Shown: positions 1 to 7,958 of the stretch, one piece after another
Numbering within the stretch: the stretch's first letter is position 1
Layout of the letters: each line of letters starts with the position of its first letter
Assembly: GCA_910577255.1 (NCBI GenBank)
Contig: CAJTMH010000001.1
Location: 186,001-250,000, forward strand
Reading direction: 5' to 3'
Length of the DNA: 64,000 nucleotides
Source of the DNA: an uncultured Duncaniella sp.
GTDB lineage: Bacteria > Bacteroidota > Bacteroidia > Bacteroidales > Muribaculaceae
Position numbers and translations under genes: made by a program
The notes under the pieces: model-generated
Seen by the model: only the letters and a program-made list of their open reading frames with translations
Told to the model about the DNA's origin: nothing
Databases searched by the model: none

Positions 1-488
1 ACTATGTCTACATTATCCTCCAGCGTGGCGAGAAGGAATTCAAGCTTGCCTGCCAAGGTTTCGGATTCGAGGATTGGCTTACCAATCCTGACTTTGCCAC
101 TGCTGACGCACGTGACAAGCACAAGGATGAAATCTATCAGCGCATAGGCGCATGGACAGCCGATAAGACAAAATTCGAAGTAACTGAAATCCTGAGTAAG
201 TATGGTGTGCCTGTCGGCCCTGTCCTCTCTACCAAGGAGATTATGTCCGATGAGTCACTCTATGACGGCAATACCCTCGTCAAGATTAACCAGGGTGGTG
301 AAATCGGTGAATTCGTAACCGTAGGATGTCCGTTCACTATCAGCAATTACCAGCCTACCTATGGTCCTTGTCCTTCACTCGGCGGTAATACCGACGAAGT
401 CCTCAAGGGGCTCGGATATACTGACGCTGAAATCGAATCATTCGCCAAGAACGGCACAACCGCACCTCTCGCCGACGGCAAGATGTAA
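1..488 (+). CDS. frc: Formyl-CoA:oxalate CoA-transferase, C-terminal part (5' end outside window)
   Basis: This is the 3' end of a class III CoA-transferase. The frame is open from base 3 to the TAA at 486-488, so the gene starts left of the window and about 161 residues are visible. Frc moves CoA from formyl-CoA to oxalate, giving oxalyl-CoA and formate in the cytoplasm. The visible part holds the family's C-terminal features: FEDWLTNPDF, the KYGVPVGPVLS segment and a PCPSLGGNTDEVLKGLGY tail of CaiB/BaiF-type enzymes. The catalytic Asp lies upstream and cannot be checked. The assignment to oxalate rather than another CoA acceptor rests on the tail and on oxc directly downstream, the same order as yfdW-yfdU in Escherichia coli. 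A strong hairpin follows the stop codon. Confidence 0.9.
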   Translation, partial: YVYIILQRGEKEFKLACQGFGFEDWLTNPDFATADARDKHKDEIYQRIGAWTADKTKFEVTEILSKYGVPVGPVLSTKEIMSDESLYDGNTLVKINQGGEIGEFVTVGCPFTISNYQPTYGPCPSLGGNTDEVLKGLGYTDAEIESFAKNGTTAPLADGKM

Positions 489-544
489 CGGTCGGAACGT
501 AATCACACGTATTCACTATCAACATTAGTCGATAAAAACATAGC

Positions 545-602
545 AGAGGGGACAATCAGAAATTGTCTTGTCAAGCAAGCCAAATAGCTGGTTGTCCCCT
601 CT
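545..602 (+). terminator. Hairpin between frc and oxc, terminator or attenuator
   Basis: A 15-bp stem (545-559 with 588-602, one G-T pair) encloses a 28-nt loop and is followed by a T-rich stretch. It sits 56 nt after the frc stop and 38 nt before the chosen oxc start. It could end frc transcription, act as a partial terminator within the operon, or protect a processed 3' end. Confidence 0.65.
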
Positions 603-640
603 TATTATTTCCTAAATCTCTCACAATTCAATCTACTAAT

Positions 641-2383
641 ATGGCTACAACAACCACTCCCGCTCCCCAGAGCAATGCCCCTCACTTTCCCGAACAGGTG
701 ACAGGTATGTATATTCTGGCCAGAGCGTTGAAAAATATTGGCATCCAGAATGTCTACGGTCTGGTGGGTATCCCTATCACCGAGGCCGGTTATCTCATAC
801 AGGGTCAGGGTATACGTTTTGTCGGATTCCGTCATGAACAGCAGGCAGGCATGGCAGCAGCCACCGAAGGTTATCTCACCAAGAAGCCCGGTGTGCTCAT
901 GACCGTGTCATCGCTCGGATTTATGAACGGCCTGACCGCCACTGCAAATGCCACTGTCAACTGCTATCCTATGATTCAGATTTCAGGTGCCAGCGATCCG
1001 ACGATGGTCGACATGAATATGGGCACCTATGAGCAGCTTGACCAGTTCAACACCGCCAAGCCTCTTGTAAAGGCAGCATTCCGTTGCAGCAAAGCGGAGG
1101 ATATTCCTTCGGCTGTTGCACGTGCTTACCGTGCGGCCGTCAGCGGTCGTCCCGGCGGTGTGTATATCGACATGACCACTCCGGCTCTCGGTCAGGTGAT
1201 GAACCGCGAGGATGCCGAGAAGCTCTTCTATGAACCTGTCGACCTGTATTCACCTGTTATTCCTAATTCTCAGTCAGTTGACCGTGCTGTAGAGATTCTT
1301 ACATCGGCCAAGCGTCCGGCCATCCTTCTCGGTAAGGGTGCGGCTTACGCGCAGGTCGATGACAAGATCAAGCAGCTCGTCGAGAAATACAATATCCCTT
1401 ATCTCCCGATGTCCATGGCCAAGGGTCTTATGCCCGACGACGGCCCTCTGAGTGCATTGTCATGCCGCTCGACCATCATGGAAAAATCAGATGTTGTGAT
1501 GGTCATCGGAGCACGTCTCAACTGGATGCTTTCATTCGGCCGTGGTAAATGGAACCCCGATATGAAATTCATACAGCTTGATGTGGATCCGGAGGAGATG
1601 GATGTGAATGTACCTATCGCCGCACCTGTGGTTGGCGACATGGGGCTTGCCCTTGATGCAATCCTCGCCAAACTCGACGGTGCAAAGATGAGTGCCGATC
1701 CGACATGGGTTCCTGCACTCCAAGCCGAGTCAAAGGAGAAGAACGCCAAGTTCGCGGCCCGAATCGATGCCGCCAAGACGGCAATGCCTATGACCCACTG
1801 GGCTGCGTTGAGTGCTGTGAAGCCTATCATTGAAGCTAATCCCGATGTTATCCTTGTGAACGAGGGTGCCAACACGCTCGACGATACTCGTGATGCTGTC
1901 AATATGTCGCTTCCTCGTCATCGTGTGGACTGTGCCACTTGGGCCATCATGGGTATGGGCATGGGTTCGATGATCGGTGCCGCTGTCGCCACCGGAAAGT
2001 CGGTTGTGGCCATCGAGGGTGACTCGGCATTCGGATTCTCAGGCATGGACTTCTCAACCGCCTGCCGCTTCAAACTCCCTGTGACCGTGGTTATTTTCAA
2101 TAACGGCGGTATCTATAACGGTGTCGGTGTTCCTATGGATAAGACCACCGATCCTGCGCCTACCACTCTTGACATCCATGCCCGCTACGACAAGCTGGGG
2201 GATGCTTTCGGCGCACAGACTTATTATGTACAGACTCCCGAGGAACTTTCCAAGGCCCTCACGGAGAGCATCGCAAGCAAGAAGCCCTGTCTGATCGACG
2301 TGCAGCTTGCTGCCGACTCAGGCAAGGAATCAGGCCATATCGGCTATCTGAATCCCGCACCTCTTCAGGATATCACGGTCTAA
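641..2383 (+). CDS. oxc: Oxalyl-CoA decarboxylase
   Basis: A ThDP-dependent enzyme that decarboxylates oxalyl-CoA to formyl-CoA and CO2; formyl-CoA returns to Frc, so the pair turns oxalate into formate and CO2 and consumes a proton. The 580-residue length fits the family. I chose ATG 641 over an upstream in-frame TTG at 563, because the extra 26 codons lie inside the preceding hairpin. Domains in order: N-terminal PYR domain with the cofactor-activating Glu in FRHEQ (E66), a central ADP-binding domain, and a C-terminal PP domain with the ThDP motif GDSAFGFSG (from about 460) to NNGGIY (about 487). Residues matching the Oxalobacter enzyme include Tyr130-Glu131 (GTYEQ), Arg in LDDTR, Tyr in GGIYNG and Ser564. 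The Arg two residues after that Ser in Oxalobacter is His566 here. An AEC carrier lies next. Confidence 0.96.
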   Translation: MATTTTPAPQSNAPHFPEQVTGMYILARALKNIGIQNVYGLVGIPITEAGYLIQGQGIRFVGFRHEQQAGMAAATEGYLTKKPGVLMTVSSLGFMNGLTATANATVNCYPMIQISGASDPTMVDMNMGTYEQLDQFNTAKPLVKAAFRCSKAEDIPSAVARAYRAAVSGRPGGVYIDMTTPALGQVMNREDAEKLFYEPVDLYSPVIPNSQSVDRAVEILTSAKRPAILLGKGAAYAQVDDKIKQLVEKYNIPYLPMSMAKGLMPDDGPLSALSCRSTIMEKSDVVMVIGARLNWMLSFGRGKWNPDMKFIQLDVDPEEMDVNVPIAAPVVGDMGLALDAILAKLDGAKMSADPTWVPALQAESKEKNAKFAARIDAAKTAMPMTHWAALSAVKPIIEANPDVILVNEGANTLDDTRDAVNMSLPRHRVDCATWAIMGMGMGSMIGAAVATGKSVVAIEGDSAFGFSGMDFSTACRFKLPVTVVIFNNGGIYNGVGVPMDKTTDPAPTTLDIHARYDKLGDAFGAQTYYVQTPEELSKALTESIASKKPCLIDVQLAADSGKESGHIGYLNPAPLQDITV

Positions 2384-2405
2384 CCTGCATACCCGAAATC
2401 AACAT

Positions 2406-2438
2406 CGGAGGAGCATTCACTCTCCAGATGCTCCTCCG
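2406..2438 (+). terminator. Hairpin between oxc and the AEC carrier gene
   Basis: A perfect 11-bp stem (2406-2416 with 2428-2438) with an 11-nt loop lies 22 nt after the oxc stop. It is followed by TC and an A run rather than a T run, so it fits an mRNA-stabilising or processing hairpin better than a classical terminator. Confidence 0.55.
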
Positions 2439-2479
2439 TCAAAAAACACACATTATATTAATTTCAATTACAACTATTT

Positions 2480-3448
2480 ATGGAACATATACTTCTATAC
2501 GCGATTGTTCCTATCATCGTGGTAATGCTGGCCGGGTACATCTCAGGAAAGAAAGGCATATTCTCAGGTGATGATTCAAAGAAATTCAACAAGGTTGTGC
2601 TTGATTATGCACTTCCAGCAGCTTTGTTCGTATCAATCGTGCAGGCCACTCGTGATATGTTGGCCGCCGACATCAAACTGTCACTGATTTCACTTGTGGG
2701 CATCATGTTCTGTTTCATGCTTGTCTACTATGTATTCCGTCTTTTCAAGTCCAATACCGGTGCTGATGCCGCAGTATCGGCCCTTATCAGCGGTTCGCCA
2801 ACCATCGGCTTCCTCGGGTTTGCTGTCCTGGAGCCAATTTTCGGTACCACTCCTACTGTGGCACTCGTGGTGGCCATCGTAAGTATCGTGGTCAATGCCG
2901 TCGGTATTCCGGTGGGACTTTCACTCATGAATGCCTCGCTCGAGAAGCAGCATCCGGGTTCAACCAAGAAACAGAGTGCGTGGCTTCCGGTGCTCCATGC
3001 ACTTGAACAGCCTGTGGCATGGGCTCCTATCCTCGCTGTAGTATGGGTTCTTGTCGGGATACCTTGGCCTGAATGGGCAAGTCCGTCATTTGACCTTATC
3101 AAGGGTGCCAATGCCTCAATGGCCGTATTCTCAGCCGGTATCACCCTTTCATCAATCAAGGTCTCCATCAACTGGCAGGTGGTGCTTGGTTCAATTCTCA
3201 AGATGGTCATGATGCCTGCGGTTATTCTTATCCTCGGTCTTGTATTCCACATGGATCCTCTGAATCTTAAGATGCTTGTGGTAGCCGCTGCACTTCCTCC
3301 TGCATTCTCCGGTATCATCATCGCCGACGAGTACGACACTTATGTGGCAACAGGTACCTCATCACTTACTCTTTCAGTGATACTTTTCGTAGGTTTCTGT
3401 CCTCTCTGGTTGTGGATTACCGATCTCTGCGTGGGAGGCGCCCTCTAA
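2480..3448 (+). CDS. AEC-family transporter, probable carboxylate (oxalate/formate) carrier
   Basis: This 322-residue polytopic membrane protein of the auxin efflux carrier family has about ten hydrophobic segments, a family feature, starting with HILLYAIVPIIVVMLAGY at residues 3-20. AEC members in bacteria move small carboxylates such as malate, and E. coli YfdV sits beside the yfdW/yfdU oxalate genes in the same way as here. The likely role is oxalate uptake, formate exit or their exchange across the inner membrane. That substrate is inferred from position only. It is not an OxlT-type MFS antiporter. The start is ATG 2480 after an AT-rich stretch with no clear Shine-Dalgarno. A hairpin follows the stop codon. 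Confidence 0.88.
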   Translation: MEHILLYAIVPIIVVMLAGYISGKKGIFSGDDSKKFNKVVLDYALPAALFVSIVQATRDMLAADIKLSLISLVGIMFCFMLVYYVFRLFKSNTGADAAVSALISGSPTIGFLGFAVLEPIFGTTPTVALVVAIVSIVVNAVGIPVGLSLMNASLEKQHPGSTKKQSAWLPVLHALEQPVAWAPILAVVWVLVGIPWPEWASPSFDLIKGANASMAVFSAGITLSSIKVSINWQVVLGSILKMVMMPAVILILGLVFHMDPLNLKMLVVAAALPPAFSGIIIADEYDTYVATGTSSLTLSVILFVGFCPLWLWITDLCVGGAL

Positions 3449-3469
3449 CGCTTAAAAACATTATTGACT

Positions 3470-3513
3470 GACATAAGGGCTTTTGCCACAAGGGTGACAA
3501 AGTCCCTTATGTC
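3470..3513 (+). terminator. Hairpin between the AEC carrier gene and nifJ
   Basis: A 10-bp perfect stem (3470-3479 with 3504-3513) closes a 24-nt loop and is followed by TGTTTTGGTTT. It lies 21 nt after the carrier stop and 38 nt before nifJ. The T-rich tail makes a terminator or partial terminator plausible. Confidence 0.55.
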
Positions 3514-3551
3514 TGTTTTGGTTTCTAAATTCATTTTTCAGGAAAGAAGAT

Positions 3552-6500
3552 ATGAAAAAACAGATCATTGACGGATGTACGGCTGCGGCTCATGTGGCTT
3601 TCGCCCTGAGTGATGTCGCCACCATTTATCCCATCACACCTATCGCATCGATGGGGCAGACAGCCCAGAAATGGGGCTTGGAGGGTAGACGCAATCTGAT
3701 GGGGCAACCCCTTGAAGTACGCGAGATGGAGAGCGAGCTCGGAGCTGCCGGAGCTGTCCACGGCGCACTTGCTGCCGGTGCTCTCGGCACGACTTTCACA
3801 GCCTCGCAGGGACTGATGTTAATGATTCCAAACATGTACAAAATCTCGGGAGAACTTCTTCCGGGAGTTTTCCATGTCGGTTGCCGCTCTCTCGCCACTC
3901 ATGCGCTTTCGATCTTCGGCGACCATCAGGATGTGATGGCTTGCCGGGCCACTGGATTCACCATGCTTGCTTCTGCGTCGGTGCAGGAGACCATGGATCT
4001 TGCCCTTGTGGCCCATCTCGCTGCAATTGATGGATCGCTCCCGGTGTTACACTTTTTCGACGGATGGCGGACATCATCTGAAATGGATACAATTGAGGTA
4101 ATCGACTACGAGTCGATGCGCCCGCTCGTGGACTGGGGGAAAGTGAATGCTTTCCGTCGCCGTGCCATGAATCCCGAGCACCCTGATCTGCGTGGCTCCG
4201 CCCAAAACCCTGACGTGTACTTCCAGAACCGCGAGGCTCCCAACAGATATTATGATGCTTTCCCTGCCATAGTGCAGAATGCCATGGACCGTGTGGCTTC
4301 AGTTACAGGACGCCAGTATCATCTTATGGACTATCATGGAGCGCCTGATGCTGACCGTGTCATCGTGATAATGGGTTCGGGTGCTGATGTGGTAAGCGAG
4401 ACCGTCGACTATCTCAACAGAGAGAAGGGTTATAAGGTAGGAGTGGTGAAAGTGCGTCTTTACAGGCCGTTCCCGGTTGATGCTTTCCTGAGAGCTCTTC
4501 CAAAGAGTGTCAAGGTGATTGCTGCCATGGACCGTACTAAAGAGCCTGGCGCACAGCATGAGCCTCTTTGCCTTGATGTGATTTCAGCGGTTAGTTCCAT
4601 GTCCACGGTCGGTGGTGACTTGCCTAAGGTGATCGGTGGACGTTTCGGCCTTTCGAGCAAGGAGTTTAACCCATCAATGGTTAAGGCTATATTTGATGAA
4701 ATGGCATCTCCGCAGCCAAAGACGGAGTTTACTGTCGGCATAAATGATGATGTGACCCATCTGTCGCTCGATGTCACCGAGACCATCGACACCAACGCTG
4801 CAGCCGGGACCTATCAGAGCATATTCTATGGTATAGGAAATGACGGTACTGTGGGTGGTACTAAACAGGTTGCCAACATCATAGGTAATTCTTCGGACCT
4901 TTATGCCCAGGCTTATTTCAGCTACTCTGCCAAAAAGTCGGGAGGCTATACCATATCGCAATTGCGCATAGGCAAGAGTCCTATCACATCAGCTTATGCC
5001 ATACAGACGGCTGACTATGTCGGGTGTCACAAGGCATCGTATGTCAACCGTTTCTCGATGCTCGACAATATAAAGGATGGCGGCACATTTGTGCTTAATT
5101 CGCCATGGAAAGCAGAAGATATGGTCAGGAAACTCCCTCAGGCTATGCGCCGTGTCATAGCTGAGAAGCATCTGAAGTTCTATAACATAGATGCTGACTC
5201 AATAGGAGCTAAAGTCGGTCTTGGCCCGCGTATCAATATGCCGATGGAGACGGTTTTTCTTTATCTCAGCGCGATAGTGCCTTTCAAAGAGAGCTATGCA
5301 CAGCTTGAGAATCAGATCCGTGCCACATATATGCATGAAGGGGCCGAGGTTGTCGAACGCAACCTTAAGGCCATATCAATGGCTGTGGATGCACTCAAAG
5401 AGGTGGACTATTCATCAATATCCGACTGGACCACTGCTCCTGACACAGCTAAACCACGCAAGGTAAGGTATGCCAACGAGGCTGTGAGAAAGTTTATCGA
5501 AGAGATTCATACACCTTGCATAAAAGGCAAGGGGGACACTATACCTGTGTCGGCATTGACAGCCGATGGCACCATGCCTATGGGTACCACTGCTTATGAG
5601 CACCGGTGTATAGCCACAAGGGTGCCCGTGTGGGATGTGGATAAATGTGTGGAGTGTGCGGAGTGCTCGCTCGTATGTCCCCATGCAGCTATCCGGCCAT
5701 TTATATTGTCGGCTGACGAGGCGGCGAATGCACCGGCTGGTTTCAAGATGAAGCCGGCAAAGGGCGCAAAAGCTCTGGAGGGATATATGTTCCACATACA
5801 GAATTATCCCGAGGATTGTCTCGGATGTTCGTCCTGCTCCATCATCTGCCCGGGACATGCTCTGATGATGACACCGGTGGAAGAGGTGCTCGAAAAGGAG
5901 GTGCCAATGGTGGAATGGGCTTGTGAGAATGTGACCCTCAAGGATAAGCTTCTTCCTGCCGCTACAGTCAATGGTTCGCAGTTTCAACAGCCATGCCTGG
6001 AATTTTCAGGTGCCTGTGCCGGATGTGGTGAGACACCTTATGTCAAGTTGCTCACCCAGTTGTTCGGGTCGCGGATGATCATAGCAAATGCTACAGGATG
6101 CAGTTCGATATGGGGTGCTAATTTCCCGTCTAACGCTTACTGTACCAATCCGGAGGGTAAAGGTCCGGCTTGGGGTAACTCGCTCTTCGAGGATAACGGT
6201 GAGTATGGTTACGGAATGCTCGTCTCCATCGAACAGCGCCGGCGCAGGGTTGCTGATCAGGTTAAGGCTCTGATAGAGAGTCCGGATACTCTTCCATACC
6301 TGAAAGCACCGCTTCAGGCATGGTATGACGCGAAGGATGACGCTGAACTGTCGGGTCAGACTGCTGACCAGCTTGTGGCTATGATGACTCCTGTGAAGGA
6401 GCTCTCTCCGGCTTATGGAGAGCTGCTTGAGGCTGCCGATATGCTTGCCAAGAAGAGCGTTTGGGCCATAGGTGGTGACGGATGGGCTTATGACATAGGT

Positions 6501-7175
6501 TTTGCCGGACTTGACCATGTGCTTGCTTCCGGTGAGCCTCTGAAAGTACTCGTCATGGATACCGAATGTTACTCCAACACAGGCGGCCAGACCTCGAAGG
6601 CTACACCGCGTAGCGCGGTGGCAAAATATTCGCCCGACGGAAAGCGTACACCCAAAAAGGAGCTTGGCCGGATGATGATGACCTATGGCACTGTCTATGT
6701 GGCATCGATAGCTCTCGGGGCCAATTATCAGCAGGCCATCGACGCGCTTGTGGAAGCTGAGCGCTATCCCGGGCCGGCAATAGTGATAGCTTACTGTCCG
6801 TGTATCAACCATGGTATCCGTCCGGGACTCGGACATTCAATAGTGGAGGAGCGTCGCGCTGTGGAGGCAGGTTATTGGCCACTCTATAGGTTTAATCCAC
6901 AGGCTTTCGCCAAAGGTGAACCGGCTCTGACGATTGACAGCGCGGTGCCCGGGACAGACAATAGCGGTTCGAACGGTTCGACACCGGAGACAACTTCACC
7001 GGCTTATCCGAATTCGGAACCTGTGACACTGGTTGGTGAATATATCAACAATGAGGACCGTTATGTGGACCTCAAGATGATTGACCAGCGTGAAGCCGGA
7101 ATACTACAACCCGAATTGCAGAAGGATTGTGACCAGAACGCTGCGATGCTTAAGAAATTTTCAGGCACTGCCTGA
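3552..7175 (+). CDS. nifJ: Pyruvate:ferredoxin (flavodoxin) oxidoreductase, single-chain
   Basis: Catalyses pyruvate + CoA + oxidised ferredoxin to acetyl-CoA + CO2 + reduced ferredoxin in the cytoplasm. At 1207 residues it has the full fused architecture. The N-terminal pyrimidine-binding domain has IYPITP (Thr29), Glu62 in EMESE and Arg112 in GCRSLATH, all matching active-site residues of the Desulfovibrio africanus enzyme. A 2[4Fe-4S] ferredoxin domain has CxxCxxCxxxCP motifs at Cys699-709 and Cys756-766. The C-terminal ThDP domain has CAGCGE, GDGWAYDIG and the YSNTGGQ segment. Residues about 1130-1157 form a Ser/Thr/Gly/Asn/Pro-rich insert absent from the D. africanus protein. AGGAAAGAAG just upstream could be a ribosome site. 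Its place after oxc and a carrier suggests coupling of oxalate use to reduced ferredoxin and acetyl-CoA, but it may be an independent core gene. Confidence 0.95.
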   Translation: MKKQIIDGCTAAAHVAFALSDVATIYPITPIASMGQTAQKWGLEGRRNLMGQPLEVREMESELGAAGAVHGALAAGALGTTFTASQGLMLMIPNMYKISGELLPGVFHVGCRSLATHALSIFGDHQDVMACRATGFTMLASASVQETMDLALVAHLAAIDGSLPVLHFFDGWRTSSEMDTIEVIDYESMRPLVDWGKVNAFRRRAMNPEHPDLRGSAQNPDVYFQNREAPNRYYDAFPAIVQNAMDRVASVTGRQYHLMDYHGAPDADRVIVIMGSGADVVSETVDYLNREKGYKVGVVKVRLYRPFPVDAFLRALPKSVKVIAAMDRTKEPGAQHEPLCLDVISAVSSMSTVGGDLPKVIGGRFGLSSKEFNPSMVKAIFDEMASPQPKTEFTVGINDDVTHLSLDVTETIDTNAAAGTYQSIFYGIGNDGTVGGTKQVANIIGNSSDLYAQAYFSYSAKKSGGYTISQLRIGKSPITSAYAIQTADYVGCHKASYVNRFSMLDNIKDGGTFVLNSPWKAEDMVRKLPQAMRRVIAEKHLKFYNIDADSIGAKVGLGPRINMPMETVFLYLSAIVPFKESYAQLENQIRATYMHEGAEVVERNLKAISMAVDALKEVDYSSISDWTTAPDTAKPRKVRYANEAVRKFIEEIHTPCIKGKGDTIPVSALTADGTMPMGTTAYEHRCIATRVPVWDVDKCVECAECSLVCPHAAIRPFILSADEAANAPAGFKMKPAKGAKALEGYMFHIQNYPEDCLGCSSCSIICPGHALMMTPVEEVLEKEVPMVEWACENVTLKDKLLPAATVNGSQFQQPCLEFSGACAGCGETPYVKLLTQLFGSRMIIANATGCSSIWGANFPSNAYCTNPEGKGPAWGNSLFEDNGEYGYGMLVSIEQRRRRVADQVKALIESPDTLPYLKAPLQAWYDAKDDAELSGQTADQLVAMMTPVKELSPAYGELLEAADMLAKKSVWAIGGDGWAYDIGFAGLDHVLASGEPLKVLVMDTECYSNTGGQTSKATPRSAVAKYSPDGKRTPKKELGRMMMTYGTVYVASIALGANYQQAIDALVEAERYPGPAIVIAYCPCINHGIRPGLGHSIVEERRAVEAGYWPLYRFNPQAFAKGEPALTIDSAVPGTDNSGSNGSTPETTSPAYPNSEPVTLVGEYINNEDRYVDLKMIDQREAGILQPELQKDCDQNAAMLKKFSGTA

Positions 7176-7315
7176 ATCAGATGAGAGATTTAATCATGTA
7201 CCCCAACAGATAAACTTAGCTAAAGAAAAATCGATTTCCGCCGAGCTATCGCCGATGGCCGAATCGACACCGTACGGCGCTAAATAACAATAGTTTTGAC
7301 GTTGATTTTGAAGCC

Positions 7316-7356
7316 GAGGGAGGAATGGTCGCCGTAACCGTTCCTCCCTCTCTTTT
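7316..7356 (+). terminator. Rho-independent terminator after nifJ
   Basis: A G/A-rich arm (7316-7328) pairs with 7338-7350 (13 bp with one G-T pair) and is followed by TCTTTT. It lies 140 nt after the nifJ stop and just before the end of the convergent CYTH gene. Confidence 0.75.
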
Positions 7357-7387
7357 GCTGGTGGCACTATGGATGCGATGCCTGTGC

Positions 7388-7840
7388 TTATGAACGTGAA
7401 AGCACAGAGTTGTAATAGCGTGGATCGCCGGTCACTTCTGTCCCGACAAAAGGGGGAAGGGGTGGCCGACAAGATGCCTCTGGCATCTCGACTTCGGCAA
7501 GTATCAACCCATCATGACGCCCATGGAAAATGTCGATTTCCCATATCCATCCCTCGAAGTCGACAAGATAGCGAGTCTTGTCAATGCTGAATCCTCCCAC
7601 GAGATTCACAGCCATCTCCTCAGCCTCTGTGGCCGGTATCGGATATTCCCACTCGAGCCTCGAGGCACCGTGGTTGCGTCCCTTGACGGTGATGAATGCG
7701 TCACTATCCTTGATGCGCAGGCGTACGGTGGCATCCGGATTATCGGAAAGATATGTTTGCCTTATGCGGTGTGACGCGAAGGCCATATTGATGAATGATT
7801 TGTCGGTGACGAGAAACTTACGTTCGATTTCCTGAGCCAT
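7388..7840 (-). CDS. CYTH domain protein (triphosphate tunnel metalloenzyme family)
   Basis: A 150-residue protein of the CYTH/TTM superfamily, which binds triphosphate-containing substrates in a beta-barrel tunnel. The signature ExExK is present as EIERK at residues 4-8, followed by FLV and the RIRQTYLS strand. TVRLRI (about 37-42), TVKG and WEYPIP match later strands. The C-terminal WEIDIFHG, LILAEVEMP and DPRYYNS segments are typical of bacterial YgiF/NE1496-like single-domain members. Family members include tripolyphosphatases, thiamine triphosphatases and class IV adenylate cyclases; the sequence alone does not decide. The gene converges with nifJ across the terminator and diverges from the outer-membrane gene at 7959. 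Confidence 0.9.
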   Translation of the reverse strand: MAQEIERKFLVTDKSFINMAFASHRIRQTYLSDNPDATVRLRIKDSDAFITVKGRNHGASRLEWEYPIPATEAEEMAVNLVGGFSIDKTRYLVDFEGWIWEIDIFHGRHDGLILAEVEMPEASCRPPLPPFVGTEVTGDPRYYNSVLSRS

Positions 7841-7901
7841 TTTTTCTACTTTTTTACCAATATTTAGGTCATAACTGTGACATTGTGTGCAGTTTTATGC
7901 C

Positions 7902-7909
7902 TAATTTTG
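7902..7909 (+). promoter_or_regulatory. Candidate -7 box for the DUF5686 gene
   Basis: TAATTTTG fits the Bacteroidetes TAnnTTTG -7 element, 50 nt before the chosen start at 7959. No well-spaced -33 TTTG is evident, so confidence is modest. Confidence 0.4.
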
Positions 7910-7958
7910 CAAAATTAAAAAAGATTGTTTCCAATAACAAATTTATTTTGACTAAAAC

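Noticed and set aside
1399..1902. 167-codon frame opposite oxc
   Set aside because: Antisense shadow of the oxc reading frame with no signal or domain of its own.
6006..6836. 276-codon frame opposite nifJ
   Set aside because: Antisense shadow; nifJ has complete catalytic motifs across this part.
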